From Rhodovulum sulfidophilum (lineage in GTDB: Bacteria > Pseudomonadota > Alphaproteobacteria > Rhodobacterales > Rhodobacteraceae), in contig QFPW01000018.1 in assembly GCA_003241785.1 (NCBI GenBank), positions 1-64,000 of the forward strand: 64,000 nucleotides of DNA. The letters are read 5' to 3'. Positions within the stretch are counted from its first letter, which is position 1, and each line of letters starts with the position of its first letter. The notes beneath the pieces were generated by a model that was given only the letters and a program-made list of their open reading frames with translations, was not told the DNA's origin and ran no database searches. Shown here piece after piece: positions 16,153-25,015 of the stretch. The position numbers were made by a program, and so were the translations under genes.

Positions 16153-17938
16153 AATCGCCCGCGCGATAGGCGCTCGCCAGCGTCGCGCCATCCTCGATCA
16201 CCAGCTGGAAGTCTATCGCTCCGTCGCCGTCGTTGTTGAAGTTGACCAGCGTGTTGGAGCCGGAATTCGTGAGCCAAAGCCGCCCGGTCCCGGTCGCCGT
16301 GCCGAAGCCGAAGGCCTGGTTGCCGGCGATCGTGGTGTTGGCGTCGATCGCCGAGACGTCGATCCGGTCGCCGGCCGCCGCGCCGATCCCCTCGAAGGCC
16401 AGCGCGCCGTCGCCCGCGCGGATGACGTCGCGCGCCATCGGGAGCGAGAAGTTCGCCGCCGCGAGGACGAAGGTATCGGCCCCGACCCCGCCGATCAGGA
16501 TATCCGCGCCGGCGCCGCCCTGGAGCACGTCGCTTGCCCCGCCCCCGCGCAGCTGGTCGGCGCCATCGCCGCCGGTCAGGGTGTCGTTGCCGCCGCCGCC
16601 GAGCAGCGTGTCGTTCGCGCCCCAGCCCGACAGGCTGTCGTTGCCCGCCCCGCCGGTCAGCGTATTGGCCGCGGCGTTGCCCCGGATCGTGTCGTTGCCG
16701 CCGCCGCCGATGGCGTTCTCGATCAGCGAGCGGGAATCGCCGTTGTATTGCAGCGCGTTGAACACGTTACCCCGCGCGTGGACGCCATCGCCGAGATCGG
16801 CGCGCTGTCCCGAGGCGAAGAGCGAATTGCCCCCCGGGGTCAGGTCGATCCGCAGGTTGGTCGCATAGTTCGACAGGTCGTAGGTATCCGTTCCGCCGCC
16901 GTCCCAGATCGTCGCGAAGACGCGGTTCGCGCCGGGCGTGATCGCGGCGACGCCGTTGACGAAGGACTGCCCGGTCGTCGGGCTCCAGCCGTAGATGGTG
17001 TTGCCCGCGTTGGTCGTGAAATCGGCGCCATACATCCGCTGCAGGGCGGCGATGTCATACATCATGTAGGTCTGCGCATAGCCGTAGGTCTCGTTGGTAT
17101 AGGCGCCCTCGAGCGTGCCGGCCGTGTAGGACCGGTAGCTCATCACCGAGAATTCCATCGAATCGATATTCGCCGGCATCGCGGCGAAGCCCGCGAAGGC
17201 GTCGTGCGGATGCTTCAGCCCCAGCGCGTGGCCGATCTCGTGCAGATGCGTGTGCCAGGCATAGTCACCGGCTCTCGGCGCCGTGTAGGAGTTGTAGGTC
17301 CCGAACCAGACGTCGCCGTTGTCGCTCAGTTCGGAGGTGACGTAGTTGCCGGGAAAGTCGGACACCTGGGCGGTCCCGACCCAGTCCGACGAGGTATTCG
17401 CGAGCCGGATCTGCTCGGTCTCGGGCGTGGTGTCGCGCGCGATGCCGAGGTTGGTGAACCCCTCGACCGAGAAACCCGCCTTGGCGGTGGCGTTGACACC
17501 CTCGTTGGCGTCGAGCGCGAAGCGCGCGGCGTTCATCTGCGCCGTGGTCAGCGCGAAGAAGCCGGCGGGAAGCTCGGGCTCGGTCGCGTAGCCGTAGATC
17601 GAGGCGCTGGCGGGGAAGGAATACTGGATCGAGGTCCCGCCCCAGGCGACGTTGGTGAGGATCCCGTCGACGCCCGGGTTTCCCGTCCCGGTGACCGACT
17701 TGACCGCGTTGCCCGTGCGGCTGTCGGTAGCGCCCGTCCCGGCGCCCCAGGGCGTCGTGTCCGGCGCGGGAAGGGCGAGGCCGCTCGGCGGGCCGGAGCG
17801 CTCCGCCGCGAAGGCGTCGGGGCGGGCGCCGAACGCGGAGCGCCCGACCTCGTCGAGGGCCGGGCTCCAGGGGTCCCGCGCCCACCAGGCGCCGGTTTCC
17901 CCGCCGAGCCAATGCTCGGCCGGATCGCGCAGAGACAT
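16142..17938 (-). CDS. Serralysin-like RTX zinc metalloprotease (M10)
   Basis: The 598-residue protein has a catalytic domain with the zinc motif HEIGHALGLKH at residues 233-243 and the Met-turn SVMSYRSY near residue 268, the M10B serralysin pattern. The C-terminal part contains tandem GGxGxDxLxG-type calcium-binding repeats (about residues 410-490) and the serralysin C-terminal domain. Such proteins have no Sec signal and leave through a type I secretion channel using the C-terminal signal; none of its genes is nearby. GGGAGGGA precedes ATG 17938. It shares the C-terminal segment VIEDGATLASAY with the neighbouring protease, so the two are probably duplicates that diverged. Confidence 0.88.
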   Translation of the reverse strand: MSLRDPAEHWLGGETGAWWARDPWSPALDEVGRSAFGARPDAFAAERSGPPSGLALPAPDTTPWGAGTGATDSRTGNAVKSVTGTGNPGVDGILTNVAWGGTSIQYSFPASASIYGYATEPELPAGFFALTTAQMNAARFALDANEGVNATAKAGFSVEGFTNLGIARDTTPETEQIRLANTSSDWVGTAQVSDFPGNYVTSELSDNGDVWFGTYNSYTAPRAGDYAWHTHLHEIGHALGLKHPHDAFAGFAAMPANIDSMEFSVMSYRSYTAGTLEGAYTNETYGYAQTYMMYDIAALQRMYGADFTTNAGNTIYGWSPTTGQSFVNGVAAITPGANRVFATIWDGGGTDTYDLSNYATNLRIDLTPGGNSLFASGQRADLGDGVHARGNVFNALQYNGDSRSLIENAIGGGGNDTIRGNAAANTLTGGAGNDSLSGWGANDTLLGGGGNDTLTGGDGADQLRGGGASDVLQGGAGADILIGGVGADTFVLAAANFSLPMARDVIRAGDGALAFEGIGAAAGDRIDVSAIDANTTIAGNQAFGFGTATGTGRLWLTNSGSNTLVNFNNDGDGAIDFQLVIEDGATLASAYRAGDFIL

Positions 17939-18062
17939 GCCGGTGATCCCTCCCTATCTGGGGCAGTCCTCGAAGAATGCGAGCGATGGCGCCCTCGAAA
18001 ACACCTGGCGCCAGATACAAGGAGGATAAATACGTCTCCTCGAAACCATGATGGCACGACGG

Positions 18063-18089
18063 ATCCGGATTCACCAATACAATCCGGAT
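18063..18089. promoter_or_regulatory. Dyad-symmetric candidate operator upstream of the first protease
   Basis: The 9-bp arms ATCCGGATT (18063-18071) and AATCCGGAT (18081-18089) flank a 9-base spacer about 125 bases upstream of the protease start. A second dyad, TCAACT-ATG-AGTTGA, lies at 18128-18142. The surrounding 18010-18142 stretch is distinctly AT-richer than its neighbours. It looks like a regulated promoter region; the regulator is unknown. Confidence 0.45.
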
Positions 18090-18227
18090 ACAGTGGTAAA
18101 CCCGTCGAATGCACACCCGGCGACGATTCAACTATGAGTTGATCCGACGGCTACGACGCCCGCTCCCGCGACGGAACCGCGCGACACGCGCGCGCCGAAC
18201 GTCCAGCGTAAGCGCGCGCGCCAGTCT

Positions 18228-19856
18228 TCAGAGGATGAAATCGCTCGCCGTATAGGCGGAGGCGAGCGTGGCGCCGTCCTCGATCACGAGCTGGAACTCG
18301 GGCGCCGAATCGCCGTCGATATTGCCCTTCACGATCGTGTCCGCGCCGTCGACCGTCAGCCACAGATATCCGCGGCCCGTTCCCCCGCCGAAGATGAAGG
18401 CCTGATCCCCGGCGACGGCGGTGTTGGCGTCGATGCCCGAAAGATCGATGCGGTCGCCCGAGGCGGCGCCCGCGCCGTCGAAGGCCGCGCCGCCGTCGCC
18501 GGCGCGCAAGGTGTCCGGCGCCGAGGGCGAGGAATGCGCGGCCGACGTGACGCGGAAGACGTCCGACCCGGCGCCGCCGACCAGCACGTCGGCGCCCGCG
18601 CCGCCCGTCAGCGTGTCGTTGCCCGCGCCGCCGCGCAACGTGTCCTTGCCGGAGCCGCCGAGGATCTGGTCCGCCCCGCCGAGCCCGTAGAGCACGTTCG
18701 CGGCGGAATTGCCGGTCAGCACGTCCGCGCCGGAGCCGCCCTTGGCGTTCTCGATCACCGTGCCGACCGCGATCGACATGTTGCCGGTCATCCCGCCGAC
18801 CGAGGAGAAGGTCTCGGGATTGAGGTTGATCCGCTGCGCCGAGGAGAAGCCGGAGAAATCGACCGTGTCCCGGCCGCCCCCGTCGACGATGGTGAAGGCC
18901 ATCTTGTCGGCGTAGGTCGCGAGCGTGGCGAAGACGGTGGTGGTGATCGTGGTGTTGAAGCCCCAGGTCGTGTTGCCGGCGAAGCCGCCCACGCCGCCGT
19001 AGATCTCCGCCAGCGCCAGCCAGTCGGCGACCATCGGCGACAGGGTGAAGGCGCGGGACGCGTCCACGCTCGTGTTGTCGGTCTGGGAGAAATACGACAT
19101 CACCGTCGTCTGCCAGCTGTCGTTCAGATAGAAATTGCTGTTGTCGCCATAGGAGGCGTCGGTGGTGTTCGAGACATAGGTCGCCGCGCCGTCGTAGTCC
19201 CCGGCGTGGCCGAGGCCGAGCGCGTGGCCGATCTCGTGCAGGAACGTCTGGTAGGAATAGCTCGCGGTGCCGGTGCCGTAACGCGAGATCCAGCCCGAGC
19301 CGACATTCACATAGGCCTGGGTGATCGCGCCGTTGTCGAGATAGTAGTTCGCCCAGGAATAGGCCGCGTTGGCATCCTCGTTCACGAAGAGGATGTCGGC
19401 CGAGGTGGTCGATGTCGTGCGCTGGAACGTGATCCCGAGCACCTCGCCGTAGAGCGCCATCGCGCGTTCGGCGAGCGCGATTCCCGCGGTGTTCAGCCCG
19501 GCCACGTTGTAGCGCAGCACGCCCGAATTGGCGCCGAGCCCGGTCGAGCCCATGTTGAACGCGTGCGGCGTGTCGCCGACGTCGTTCCAGTACCCCTCGC
19601 GCAGGTAGTCCGCGATGCGCGCGTTGGAAAAGGTGGGCAGCGCGGCGGCGGTGACGGCCGAGGTGGCCACGGCCGGTTTCGGCGCCGGGATCGCATGAGT
19701 GACGATGGAGTCAAGGCCGCCCGCGGCCCCGGTCCCGACCGGCGTCGGGTGGAGCGCGCCCCGCTCCCCGCCGTTCTCCGCCTCCCGCGGGCCGGCCTCT
19801 GGCCGGGCCGCGCCGAAGATGAACCGATCCTCGAAGTCGAATACGCTGCGCGTCAT
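18228..19856 (-). CDS. Second serralysin-like RTX zinc metalloprotease (M10)
   Basis: The 542-residue protein has the catalytic motif HEIGHALGLGH at residues 207-217 and the Met-turn TVMSYFSQ near residue 253. Calcium-binding repeats follow (GGSGADVLTG, GGSGKDTLRG, GGAGNDTLTG). The end, VIEDGATLASAYTASDFIL, nearly matches the neighbour's last 19 residues, so both probably share one exporter. The N-terminal 70 residues are low complexity and lack a Sec signal. It is a secreted calcium-stabilised protease; substrates are unknown. Confidence 0.88.
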   Translation of the reverse strand: MTRSVFDFEDRFIFGAARPEAGPREAENGGERGALHPTPVGTGAAGGLDSIVTHAIPAPKPAVATSAVTAAALPTFSNARIADYLREGYWNDVGDTPHAFNMGSTGLGANSGVLRYNVAGLNTAGIALAERAMALYGEVLGITFQRTTSTTSADILFVNEDANAAYSWANYYLDNGAITQAYVNVGSGWISRYGTGTASYSYQTFLHEIGHALGLGHAGDYDGAATYVSNTTDASYGDNSNFYLNDSWQTTVMSYFSQTDNTSVDASRAFTLSPMVADWLALAEIYGGVGGFAGNTTWGFNTTITTTVFATLATYADKMAFTIVDGGGRDTVDFSGFSSAQRINLNPETFSSVGGMTGNMSIAVGTVIENAKGGSGADVLTGNSAANVLYGLGGADQILGGSGKDTLRGGAGNDTLTGGAGADVLVGGAGSDVFRVTSAAHSSPSAPDTLRAGDGGAAFDGAGAASGDRIDLSGIDANTAVAGDQAFIFGGGTGRGYLWLTVDGADTIVKGNIDGDSAPEFQLVIEDGATLASAYTASDFIL

Positions 19857-19978
19857 ATTCTTCCCTCCTCCGCGCGGCTACGCTTTCCGCGCCGCGTCGC
19901 GCCAACGACCTCCCGAGGGCCGCTCCCGAGAGGGGCGCGGCCGCCGGTCGCCGGCGTCCTGGTGTCGGGCTCCCTCGC

Positions 19979-21412
19979 TCAGAGCCCCTTTGAGCGGTAG
20001 CTCGCCGCTACCCTTCCGATGGAGACGAGGTAGGCCGCGACCCGCAGATCGTCGACCTCCTTGCGTCCATGCCAGACCTCGCGGATCGACTGATAGGCTT
20101 CCCGCATCGTGTCATCGAGGCCCGAGCGGACCAGCTCGAGCTCGCCCGCGCCGCGCACATACTGGGTTTTGAAGTGGTCCGAAAGTCCATGCTTGATCCC
20201 GCTCGCCCGCGCGACCCGCTCGAGCTCCTGGACCAGCAGCGCGTGCTGCGCCTCCTCCTGCCGCCGCTGCATCCGGCCGAAGCGGATGTGGCTGAGGTTC
20301 TTCACCCATTCGAAATAGCTGACGGTGACGCCGCCCGCGTTGGCATAGAGGTCGGGAATGATCACGACGCCCTTCTGCCGCAGGACCTCGTCCGCGCCGG
20401 CGGTGACCGGCCCGTTCGCGGCCTCGATGATCAGCGGCGCCTGGATCCGGTCGGCGTTGCCGAGGTTGATCACCCCTTCCATCGCCGCCGGGATCAGGAT
20501 GTCGCACTCCGCCTCGAGCAGCGCCGCGCCTTCCTCGTAGTAGGTCGCGCCGGGGAAATCGCGCACCCCGCCGGTCGCGCCGATATGCGCCTTGAGATGC
20601 TCGATCGCGAGCCCGGCCGGGTTCAGCACCGCCCCGTCGCGCTCGATCACGCCGACCACGATCGCGCCATCCTCCTCGGAGAGGAACTTCGCGGCGTGGA
20701 AGCCGACGTTGCCGAGCCCCTGCACGATCACCCGCTTGCCGTCGAGCGATCCGCCGAGCCGCGCCCGCGCGACGTCCTCGGGATGGCGGAAGAACTCGCG
20801 GAGCGCGTACTGGATGCCGCGTCCCGTCGCCTCGACCCGGCCGTGGATGCCGCCCGCGTTGAGCGGCTTGCCGGTGACGCAGGCGGCCGCGTTGATGTCG
20901 GTCGTGTTCATGCGCTGGTACTGGTCGACCATCCAGGCCATCTCGCGCTCGCCGGTGCCCATGTCCGGCGCGGGCACGTTCTGGCTCGGGTTGATCAGGT
21001 CGCGCTTCACGAGCTCGTAGGTGAAGCGCCGGGTGATCTGCTCGAGCTCGTGCTCGTCCCATTCGCGCGGGTCGATCCGGAGCCCGCCCTTGGAGCCGCC
21101 GAACGGCGTCTCGACCAGCGCGCATTTGTAGGTCATGAGCGCGGCGAGCGCCTCGACCTCGTCCTGGTTCACGCTCATCGCGTAGCGGATGCCGCCCTTG
21201 ACGGGCTCCATATGCTCCGAATGCACCGAGCGGTAGCCGGTGAAGGTGTGGATCGCCCCCCGGAGCCGCACGCCGAAGCGCACGGTATAGGTGGAGTTGC
21301 AGACGCGGATCTTCTCCTCGAGCCCGGGCGACAGGTCCATCAGCCGCACCGCGCGGTTGAACATGACATCGACGGACTCGCGGAAGCTCGGCTCGCGAAC
21401 GGGTGCGTTCAT
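19979..21412 (-). CDS. gdh: Glu/Leu/Phe/Val dehydrogenase, probably glutamate dehydrogenase
   Basis: The 477-residue protein has the Glu/Leu/Phe/Val dehydrogenase pattern. The substrate lysine is in VKGGIRY (K72) and the catalytic lysine is in PFGGSKGG (K108). The NAD(P)-binding Rossmann motif is VQGLGNVG near residue 230. It interconverts glutamate with 2-oxoglutarate and ammonium. The length and the extended C-terminal helical region after residue 380 resemble the alphaproteobacterial form. Cofactor preference is not certain from sequence. It is monocistronic, with GGGGAT upstream of ATG 21412. Confidence 0.88.
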   Translation of the reverse strand: MNAPVREPSFRESVDVMFNRAVRLMDLSPGLEEKIRVCNSTYTVRFGVRLRGAIHTFTGYRSVHSEHMEPVKGGIRYAMSVNQDEVEALAALMTYKCALVETPFGGSKGGLRIDPREWDEHELEQITRRFTYELVKRDLINPSQNVPAPDMGTGEREMAWMVDQYQRMNTTDINAAACVTGKPLNAGGIHGRVEATGRGIQYALREFFRHPEDVARARLGGSLDGKRVIVQGLGNVGFHAAKFLSEEDGAIVVGVIERDGAVLNPAGLAIEHLKAHIGATGGVRDFPGATYYEEGAALLEAECDILIPAAMEGVINLGNADRIQAPLIIEAANGPVTAGADEVLRQKGVVIIPDLYANAGGVTVSYFEWVKNLSHIRFGRMQRRQEEAQHALLVQELERVARASGIKHGLSDHFKTQYVRGAGELELVRSGLDDTMREAYQSIREVWHGRKEVDDLRVAAYLVSIGRVAASYRSKGL

Positions 21413-21561
21413 TTGATATCCCCAGCCTTTCGTCGGACCTTCTCTGGGCCCCTCGGGCAGCTAACGCCGCCGCGAAGGGACAGGCAACCCGTATCCGGGT
21501 TCCGACACGTTCTCGCGACGGCGCACCCCAGCGAGGCCGCTCCGCCCCCCATTCCGCGCGT

Positions 21562-21580
21562 CCCCGGGCCTGACCCGGGG
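21562..21580. repeat. Short extragenic palindrome
   Basis: CCCCGGG-CCTGA-CCCGGGG forms a 7-bp stem in the 268-base gap between hrpB and the glutamate dehydrogenase gene. It resembles the core of the palindrome at 14948-14994. A related imperfect palindrome follows near 21620-21645. I see no gene in this gap. Confidence 0.5.
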
Positions 21581-21680
21581 TCTCGACGCCATTTTCCGCG
21601 CGGCGGGCCGGCCGCCTCGGGCCCCCGGGACGAGCCCGGCGCCGGGCGGTGGCGGTCGGACGGACCACCGGAGAGCCGCC

Positions 21681-24191
21681 TCAGCCCCGGGGCTTCGCGC
21701 GCCGGGTGGGCTCGGCGGCGGCGGGGTCCTCGGGCCAGGGATGCCGGGGATAGCGCCCGCGCAGGTCGCGGCGCACGTCGGCGTAGGAGCTGGCCCAGAA
21801 GCCCGGCAGGTCGGCCGTGGTCTGGACCGGGCGCCCGGCGGGCGACAGCAGCTCGACCACCAGCGGCGCCTGGTCCGGGCCGATCACCGGATGGCGCGTG
21901 AGGCCGAAGAGCTCCTGCACCCGGACCGCGATGCTCGGCGCGGCGCCATCGTAGTCGATCGGCACCCGGGTGCCGGTCGGCGCGGTGAAGGCGACCGGGG
22001 CGAGCGCGTCCATCCGGCGCCGCGCCTCCCAGTCGAGCCGCGCCTCGAGCGCGGCGAGAAGATCGACGCGGGCGAGATCCTCGGCACGGGTCCGGCCGGG
22101 GAGCGCCGGGGCGAGCCAGTCCTCGAGCGTCGCGAGAAGCCCCGCCTCGGAGAAATCCGGCAGTTCCGCGCCGCGCCCGCGCAGCCATTCCGCCCGCGCC
22201 GCGAACCGCCGCGCGGCGGGCGTCCAGGGCAGCGCCTGGAGGCCGAGGTCGCGCACCCCGCCGGCGAGCGCGGCCGCGACCCGATCCGGCGGCGCCTCGG
22301 TCCAGGGCCGGTCCTCGAGCGCCACCGCGCCGAGCATCAGCCGGCGCCGCGCCAGCACCGCCCGATCGCGGCGCGACCATTCGCAGACCGTCTCCGCGCG
22401 CAGCGCCGCGGCGTGCAGCGCCCGGATCTCGGCCTCGGTCACCGGCAGCGCGGTCCTCACCTTCGCCTCGCGCGGGTCGCCGTCGAGATCGGCGATCACG
22501 AGGAAAGGCGCGCGGCCGAGCGGATCGTCGGGCGCGACGACGGCTCCCTTGCCGCCGGACAGGAGATAGCGCGGCGCCTCGCCCGCGCGGCGCTTGCCGA
22601 TCCGGTCGGGATAGGCCAGCGACAGGATCGCGCCCGCCGAAAGCTCCGCCTCGGCGCGGGCCGCCGGGAGGCCGCCCCGTAGCCGCTTCGCCTCGGCGCG
22701 GATCGCGGCGATGGCGCCGCGGTCGACGCTGACCGGATGCTCCCGCTCCGCGACGCCGGGATCGCGCAACGCCTGGAGCCGGATCGCGAGATCCGCGCGC
22801 GCCGGCCCGCCCGCGCCGCGCACCGGGTCGCGCGCGCCGGCGAGCGCCGCGAGATCGGCGGCGAGCGGGCCCGCGCCCTGCTCCGCCGCGATGCGCAGCA
22901 TGTGGCCGAGCCTGGGATGCGTCGGCAGCCCCGCCAGCGCGCGGCCATGGGGGGTGATCGCGCCGCGCGGATCGAGCGCGCCGAGCGCGGTCAGGAGCGC
23001 CCGCGCCTCGGCGAGCGCCGGCGCGGGCGGCGGCGTCGGGAAGGGCATCGTCTCCGCCGTCCCGCCCCAGAGCGCGATCTCGAGCGCGAGCCCGGTCAGG
23101 TCGGCGGCGAGGATCTCGGGCGGCGGCGCGAGGCCGAGCGCGCCCTCCTCGCCCCGGGTCCAGAGCCGGTAGCACCAGCCCGGCGCGACGCGCCCCGCGC
23201 GGCCGCGCCGCTGCTCCGCCTCGGCGCGGGTGACGCGCTCGGTGACCAGCCGGCTCATGCCCGAGCCCGGATCGAAGCGCGCCCGCCGCGCCCGCCCGGC
23301 GTCGATCACGACGCGGATGTCGGGAATGGTGAGCGAGGTCTCGGCGATCGCGGTCGCGAGCACGAGCTTGCGCCCTCCGGCGAGCGGCGCCAGCGCCGCG
23401 CGCTGCTCGGCGAGCGAGAGGCCGCCGTGGAGCGGCCGCGGCGACACGTCGGCCGGAAGCGCGGGCGCGAGCCGCGCGGCGGTCCGCGCGATCTCCGCCT
23501 GGCCCGGAAGGAACACGAGGACGCCGCCCTCGGTCTCGCGCAGCGCGCTCAGCGTAAGCTCGGCCACCTCGGCCTCGAGCCGCGCGCCGGGCGCGGCCGG
23601 CCGGTCGAGCCAGCGCGTCTCGACCGGAAAGGCGCGGCCCTCGGCGGTCACGATCGGCGCGTCGCCGAGCAGGGCCGAGACCGCCGCGATGTCGAGCGTC
23701 GCCGACATGATCAGGAGCTTCAGGTCCGGCCGCAGCGCGCCCCGGATCTCGAGCGCGAGCGCGAGGCCGAGATCGGTGGCGAGCGCGCGCTCGTGGAATT
23801 CGTCGAAGATGACGAGGCCGATCCCGTGCAGCTCGGGATCGGACTGGATCATCCGCGTCAGGATCCCCTCGGTCACCACCTCGATCGCGGCGCCCTTCAC
23901 CGATTCGCCCCGCATCCGGTAGCCGACCCGGAGGCCCGGACGCTCGCCGAGGCTCTCGGCCAGCCGCTCGGCGGCGGCGCGGGCGGCGACCCGGCGCGGC
24001 TCCAGCATCAGGATCCTGCCCGCCACGATGCCCGAACCGAGCAGCGCCAGCGGAACGGCGGTGGTCTTGCCCGCCCCCGGCGGCGCGCGCAGCACCGCGC
24101 GGCCCGCCGCCGCCAGCGCGGCGACGAGCTCGGGCAGCGCCGGGGCGATCGGCAGGCCGGCGCCCGGGTCGAGAGCGGGGGCGAGGGTCAG
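21681..24191 (-). CDS. hrpB: DEAH-type ATP-dependent helicase HrpB
   Basis: The 836-residue protein has the HrpB helicase layout: Walker A GAGKTT near residue 35, the DEFHER box near residue 127, motif III SATL, motif VI QRRGRAGR, and the long HrpB-specific C-terminal region ending in RPVQTTADLPGFWASSY. The reading frame has no ATG, GTG or TTG near the family N-terminus. The best start is a CTG at 24189-24191 that overlaps the stop codon of the upstream DUF3108 gene (CTGA), with GGAG upstream. Its exact role in RNA metabolism is poorly defined in bacteria. Confidence 0.85.
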   Translation of the reverse strand: MTLAPALDPGAGLPIAPALPELVAALAAAGRAVLRAPPGAGKTTAVPLALLGSGIVAGRILMLEPRRVAARAAAERLAESLGERPGLRVGYRMRGESVKGAAIEVVTEGILTRMIQSDPELHGIGLVIFDEFHERALATDLGLALALEIRGALRPDLKLLIMSATLDIAAVSALLGDAPIVTAEGRAFPVETRWLDRPAAPGARLEAEVAELTLSALRETEGGVLVFLPGQAEIARTAARLAPALPADVSPRPLHGGLSLAEQRAALAPLAGGRKLVLATAIAETSLTIPDIRVVIDAGRARRARFDPGSGMSRLVTERVTRAEAEQRRGRAGRVAPGWCYRLWTRGEEGALGLAPPPEILAADLTGLALEIALWGGTAETMPFPTPPPAPALAEARALLTALGALDPRGAITPHGRALAGLPTHPRLGHMLRIAAEQGAGPLAADLAALAGARDPVRGAGGPARADLAIRLQALRDPGVAEREHPVSVDRGAIAAIRAEAKRLRGGLPAARAEAELSAGAILSLAYPDRIGKRRAGEAPRYLLSGGKGAVVAPDDPLGRAPFLVIADLDGDPREAKVRTALPVTEAEIRALHAAALRAETVCEWSRRDRAVLARRRLMLGAVALEDRPWTEAPPDRVAAALAGGVRDLGLQALPWTPAARRFAARAEWLRGRGAELPDFSEAGLLATLEDWLAPALPGRTRAEDLARVDLLAALEARLDWEARRRMDALAPVAFTAPTGTRVPIDYDGAAPSIAVRVQELFGLTRHPVIGPDQAPLVVELLSPAGRPVQTTADLPGFWASSYADVRRDLRGRYPRHPWPEDPAAAEPTRRAKPRG

Positions 24192-24904
24192 GAGCGCCGC
24201 TCCAGCGTCGCGGTGCCGAAGCTGGTGCTGGTCTGGATCCGCTGCGCCCGCGCGGTGCCGTCGGCGCCTTCGGTGAAGGTCAGCGTGAAGGGAAACTCGC
24301 GCTGCGCCGACAGGCTGTGCGGCTCGCCCTTCATCCGCGCATAGGTGCCCGAGCAGGTGAAGCCGCCCCGCGCCGGCTGTTTCGGGCCGAGCTTGAGGCG
24401 CGAGCGGCGGGCGCCGTCGAAGATGTCGACCGAGGTCGCGCAGACCCCCTCCGACGGCTGGTCCCGCAGCAGCGCGAATCCGGCCGAGATCGGATCGAGC
24501 GTGCCGGCCTGCTCCGCCGGGTCGGGCTCGCCGCCGCGGGGCGGCTCCAGCGTGACCTTGGTCGGCACGCCGTTCTTCCAGTCGATTCGCGTGGTCCGCT
24601 TGCCCTGCGACGAATCGGAGGCGGACTGGAACAGCGCGGGCACCGGCTTTCCGGATTTCCCGATCGCCCCGCGCGCGGTCCCGTCGAAGGCGAAGCGCAG
24701 CAGCGCCGCGACGATGCCCGAGGCGTTGATCTTCGCCCGGGCGGAATAGTCGCGGGCGGATTCCTCGGTCGCGAAGGACATGGTTCCGACCTTGATGCCG
24801 GTGACATAGAAATCGTAGTTGGCGGCCTGCCCCCAGGCGGCGGTCCCGAAGCCGAGGCTTGCGACGAGAAGGGCCGCGCGGGGGGCGGTGCGGAGGATGG
24901 GCAT
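24188..24904 (-). CDS. DUF3108-family secreted protein
   Basis: The 238-residue protein starts with a signal peptide (MPILRTAPRAALLVASLGFG, cleavage likely after AWG or GQA). A beta-rich periplasmic domain follows with YDFYVTGIKVGTMSF and LLRFAFDGTARG, typical of DUF3108. One cysteine pair (ATSVD and FTCSGTY regions) may form a disulfide. Function is unknown. It is cotranscribed and translationally coupled with hrpB by a 4-base overlap, an arrangement that appears conserved in this group. Confidence 0.7.
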   Translation of the reverse strand: MPILRTAPRAALLVASLGFGTAAWGQAANYDFYVTGIKVGTMSFATEESARDYSARAKINASGIVAALLRFAFDGTARGAIGKSGKPVPALFQSASDSSQGKRTTRIDWKNGVPTKVTLEPPRGGEPDPAEQAGTLDPISAGFALLRDQPSEGVCATSVDIFDGARRSRLKLGPKQPARGGFTCSGTYARMKGEPHSLSAQREFPFTLTFTEGADGTARAQRIQTSTSFGTATLERRS

Positions 24905-25015
24905 CTTGGCGGGCCTCGCTGTCTCGGTCGGAATGTCGAAGAACGGATGGTGCCATGGAAATATGCCAGCGCGGCCGGCGGGGCCAAGATGGAATGCGCG
25001 AAGGGCCGGTAAGCC

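Noticed and set aside
16500..16700. Short tandem repeats that might be a CRISPR-like or satellite array
   Set aside because: They encode the calcium-binding nonapeptide repeats of the RTX protease in frame.
21409..23175. Minus-strand frame across the 3' half of hrpB
   Set aside because: Arg/Ala/Gly-rich shadow frame; the HrpB frame carries the helicase C-terminal motifs.
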